From Chitinophagaceae bacterium UBA5175 (GTDB taxonomy: Bacteria > Bacteroidota > Bacteroidia > Chitinophagales > Chitinophagaceae), in NCBI GenBank assembly GCA_002413325.1, contig DHWT01000001.1, forward strand, positions 1 to 5,842: a stretch of 5,842 nt of DNA, in the 5' to 3' direction. Below, in pieces: positions 5,513 to 5,842 of this stretch; positions within the stretch are counted from its first letter, which is position 1, and every line of letters starts with the position of its first letter. A model generated the notes under the pieces. It searched no databases. It was given only the letters and a program-made list of their open reading frames with translations, and was not told the DNA's origin. A program made the position numbers and the translations under genes.

Positions 5513-5842
5513 TTAATTGTTTTCTCTTACTGCCTGATTCCCATCGTTTCCTGCCCATCTTTCCATGGCTTCCGGTGCAGGTTTTGCATTGATCCCTTCG
5601 CCATAGACAGTTGCCGTACCATAAGTATAAAAAGCTTCCCAGTCAACACCCTGCGGGTCAGTGATCCAGCTTTTTTGGGATTTGGAATAACAGCAGGTGC
5701 AGGCCCCTTCTTCCCGGACGGTGCCTTTGGCCTTTTGCATATTGGCATACACTTCGTGTAATTCGGTTTCGCTTTCAACCTGTAAACCCAGATGCTCAAT
5801 TCCATTTTCGCTATGCCCTGTTGAAATGGCGTAATTCATTCT
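5513..5842 (-). CDS. arsI: ArsI/CadI-type VOC metalloenzyme, C-As lyase (partial, N-terminus off window)
   Basis: The C-terminal 109 residues of a VOC protein run off the right edge; the apparent ATG at 5837-5839 is internal, because the frame continues into an upstream AGA codon and the first metal-ligand module is absent. Counting from that Met, His16 in EHLGLQVE and Glu68 in DWEAFYTYG match the second and third Fe(II) ligands of ArsI, and Cys49-Cys50 in ACTCCYSKSQKSW match its vicinal arsenic-binding pair. The spacing from the second cysteine to the glutamate is 18 residues, as I recall for Thermomonospora ArsI (Cys97, Glu115). ArsI splits the carbon-arsenic bond of trivalent organoarsenicals such as methylarsenite and roxarsone(III) with oxygen; CadI is the cadmium-induced homologue. 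The tail after residue 75 is variable. The arsN1 gene follows 22 bases later. An arsR repressor, arsenate reductase or Acr3 pump would be expected past the edge, but is not seen. Confidence 0.9.
   Translation of the reverse strand, partial: RMNYAISTGHSENGIEHLGLQVESETELHEVYANMQKAKGTVREEGACTCCYSKSQKSWITDPQGVDWEAFYTYGTATVYGEGINAKPAPEAMERWAGNDGNQAVRENN

Noticed and set aside
5513..5839. Treating the ATG at 5837-5839 as the true start of a 108-residue protein.
   Set aside because: The frame remains open to the window edge, and the first VOC module with its metal-ligand His must lie upstream, so this is a partial gene.

Overview
The window looks like accessory chromosomal DNA of a Bacteroidota bacterium, probably Chitinophagaceae-like. 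This rests on protein resemblance recalled from memory: the DUF1330-type protein, the PhnB-type VOC proteins, and a relic of the FtsX/MacB permeases that are abundant in this phylum. A-rich leaders and few Shine-Dalgarno sequences before the starts also fit. No database search was possible.

Layout, left to right. Bases 1-160 hold no gene I can defend, only a nested inverted repeat at 119-158. Four genes follow on the minus strand: a DUF1330-type small protein (161-463), a carbon-nitrogen hydrolase of the nitrilase superfamily with an intact Glu-Lys-Cys triad (636-1418), a PhnB-like VOC protein (1496-1888), and a second PhnB-like VOC protein (2237-2674). Between the two VOC genes lies a decayed fragment of an FtsX-family ABC permease (2055-2219). 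About 495 bases without a convincing gene precede the only plus-strand gene, a membrane acyltransferase of the Acyltransferase_3/OafA family (3170-4306).

The acyltransferase converges on a minus-strand block read from right to left: an ArsI/CadI-type VOC enzyme cut by the right edge (5513-5842), an ArsN1-type acetyltransferase 22 bases behind it (4990-5490), a short orphan reading frame (4862-4981), and a PaiA-like acetyltransferase (4350-4883). ArsI (C-As bond lyase) and ArsN1 (N-acetylation of arsinothricin/phosphinothricin-type amino acids) together suggest the tail of an arsenic operon aimed at organoarsenicals. The rest of that operon would lie past the right edge.

The strongest features not explained by gene calls are two. 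A roughly 46-base sequence at the start of the first VOC gene recurs, about 80% identical by hand alignment, filling the gap between the stop codons of the acyltransferase and the PaiA-like gene. The FtsX relic is the other. With the orphan frame that begins right after the arsN1 stop and the uneven base composition (very AT-rich DUF1330 and PaiA-like genes beside GC-richer neighbours), they indicate a region assembled by repeated insertion and deletion. I found no CRISPR array, tRNA, rRNA or intact mobile element.
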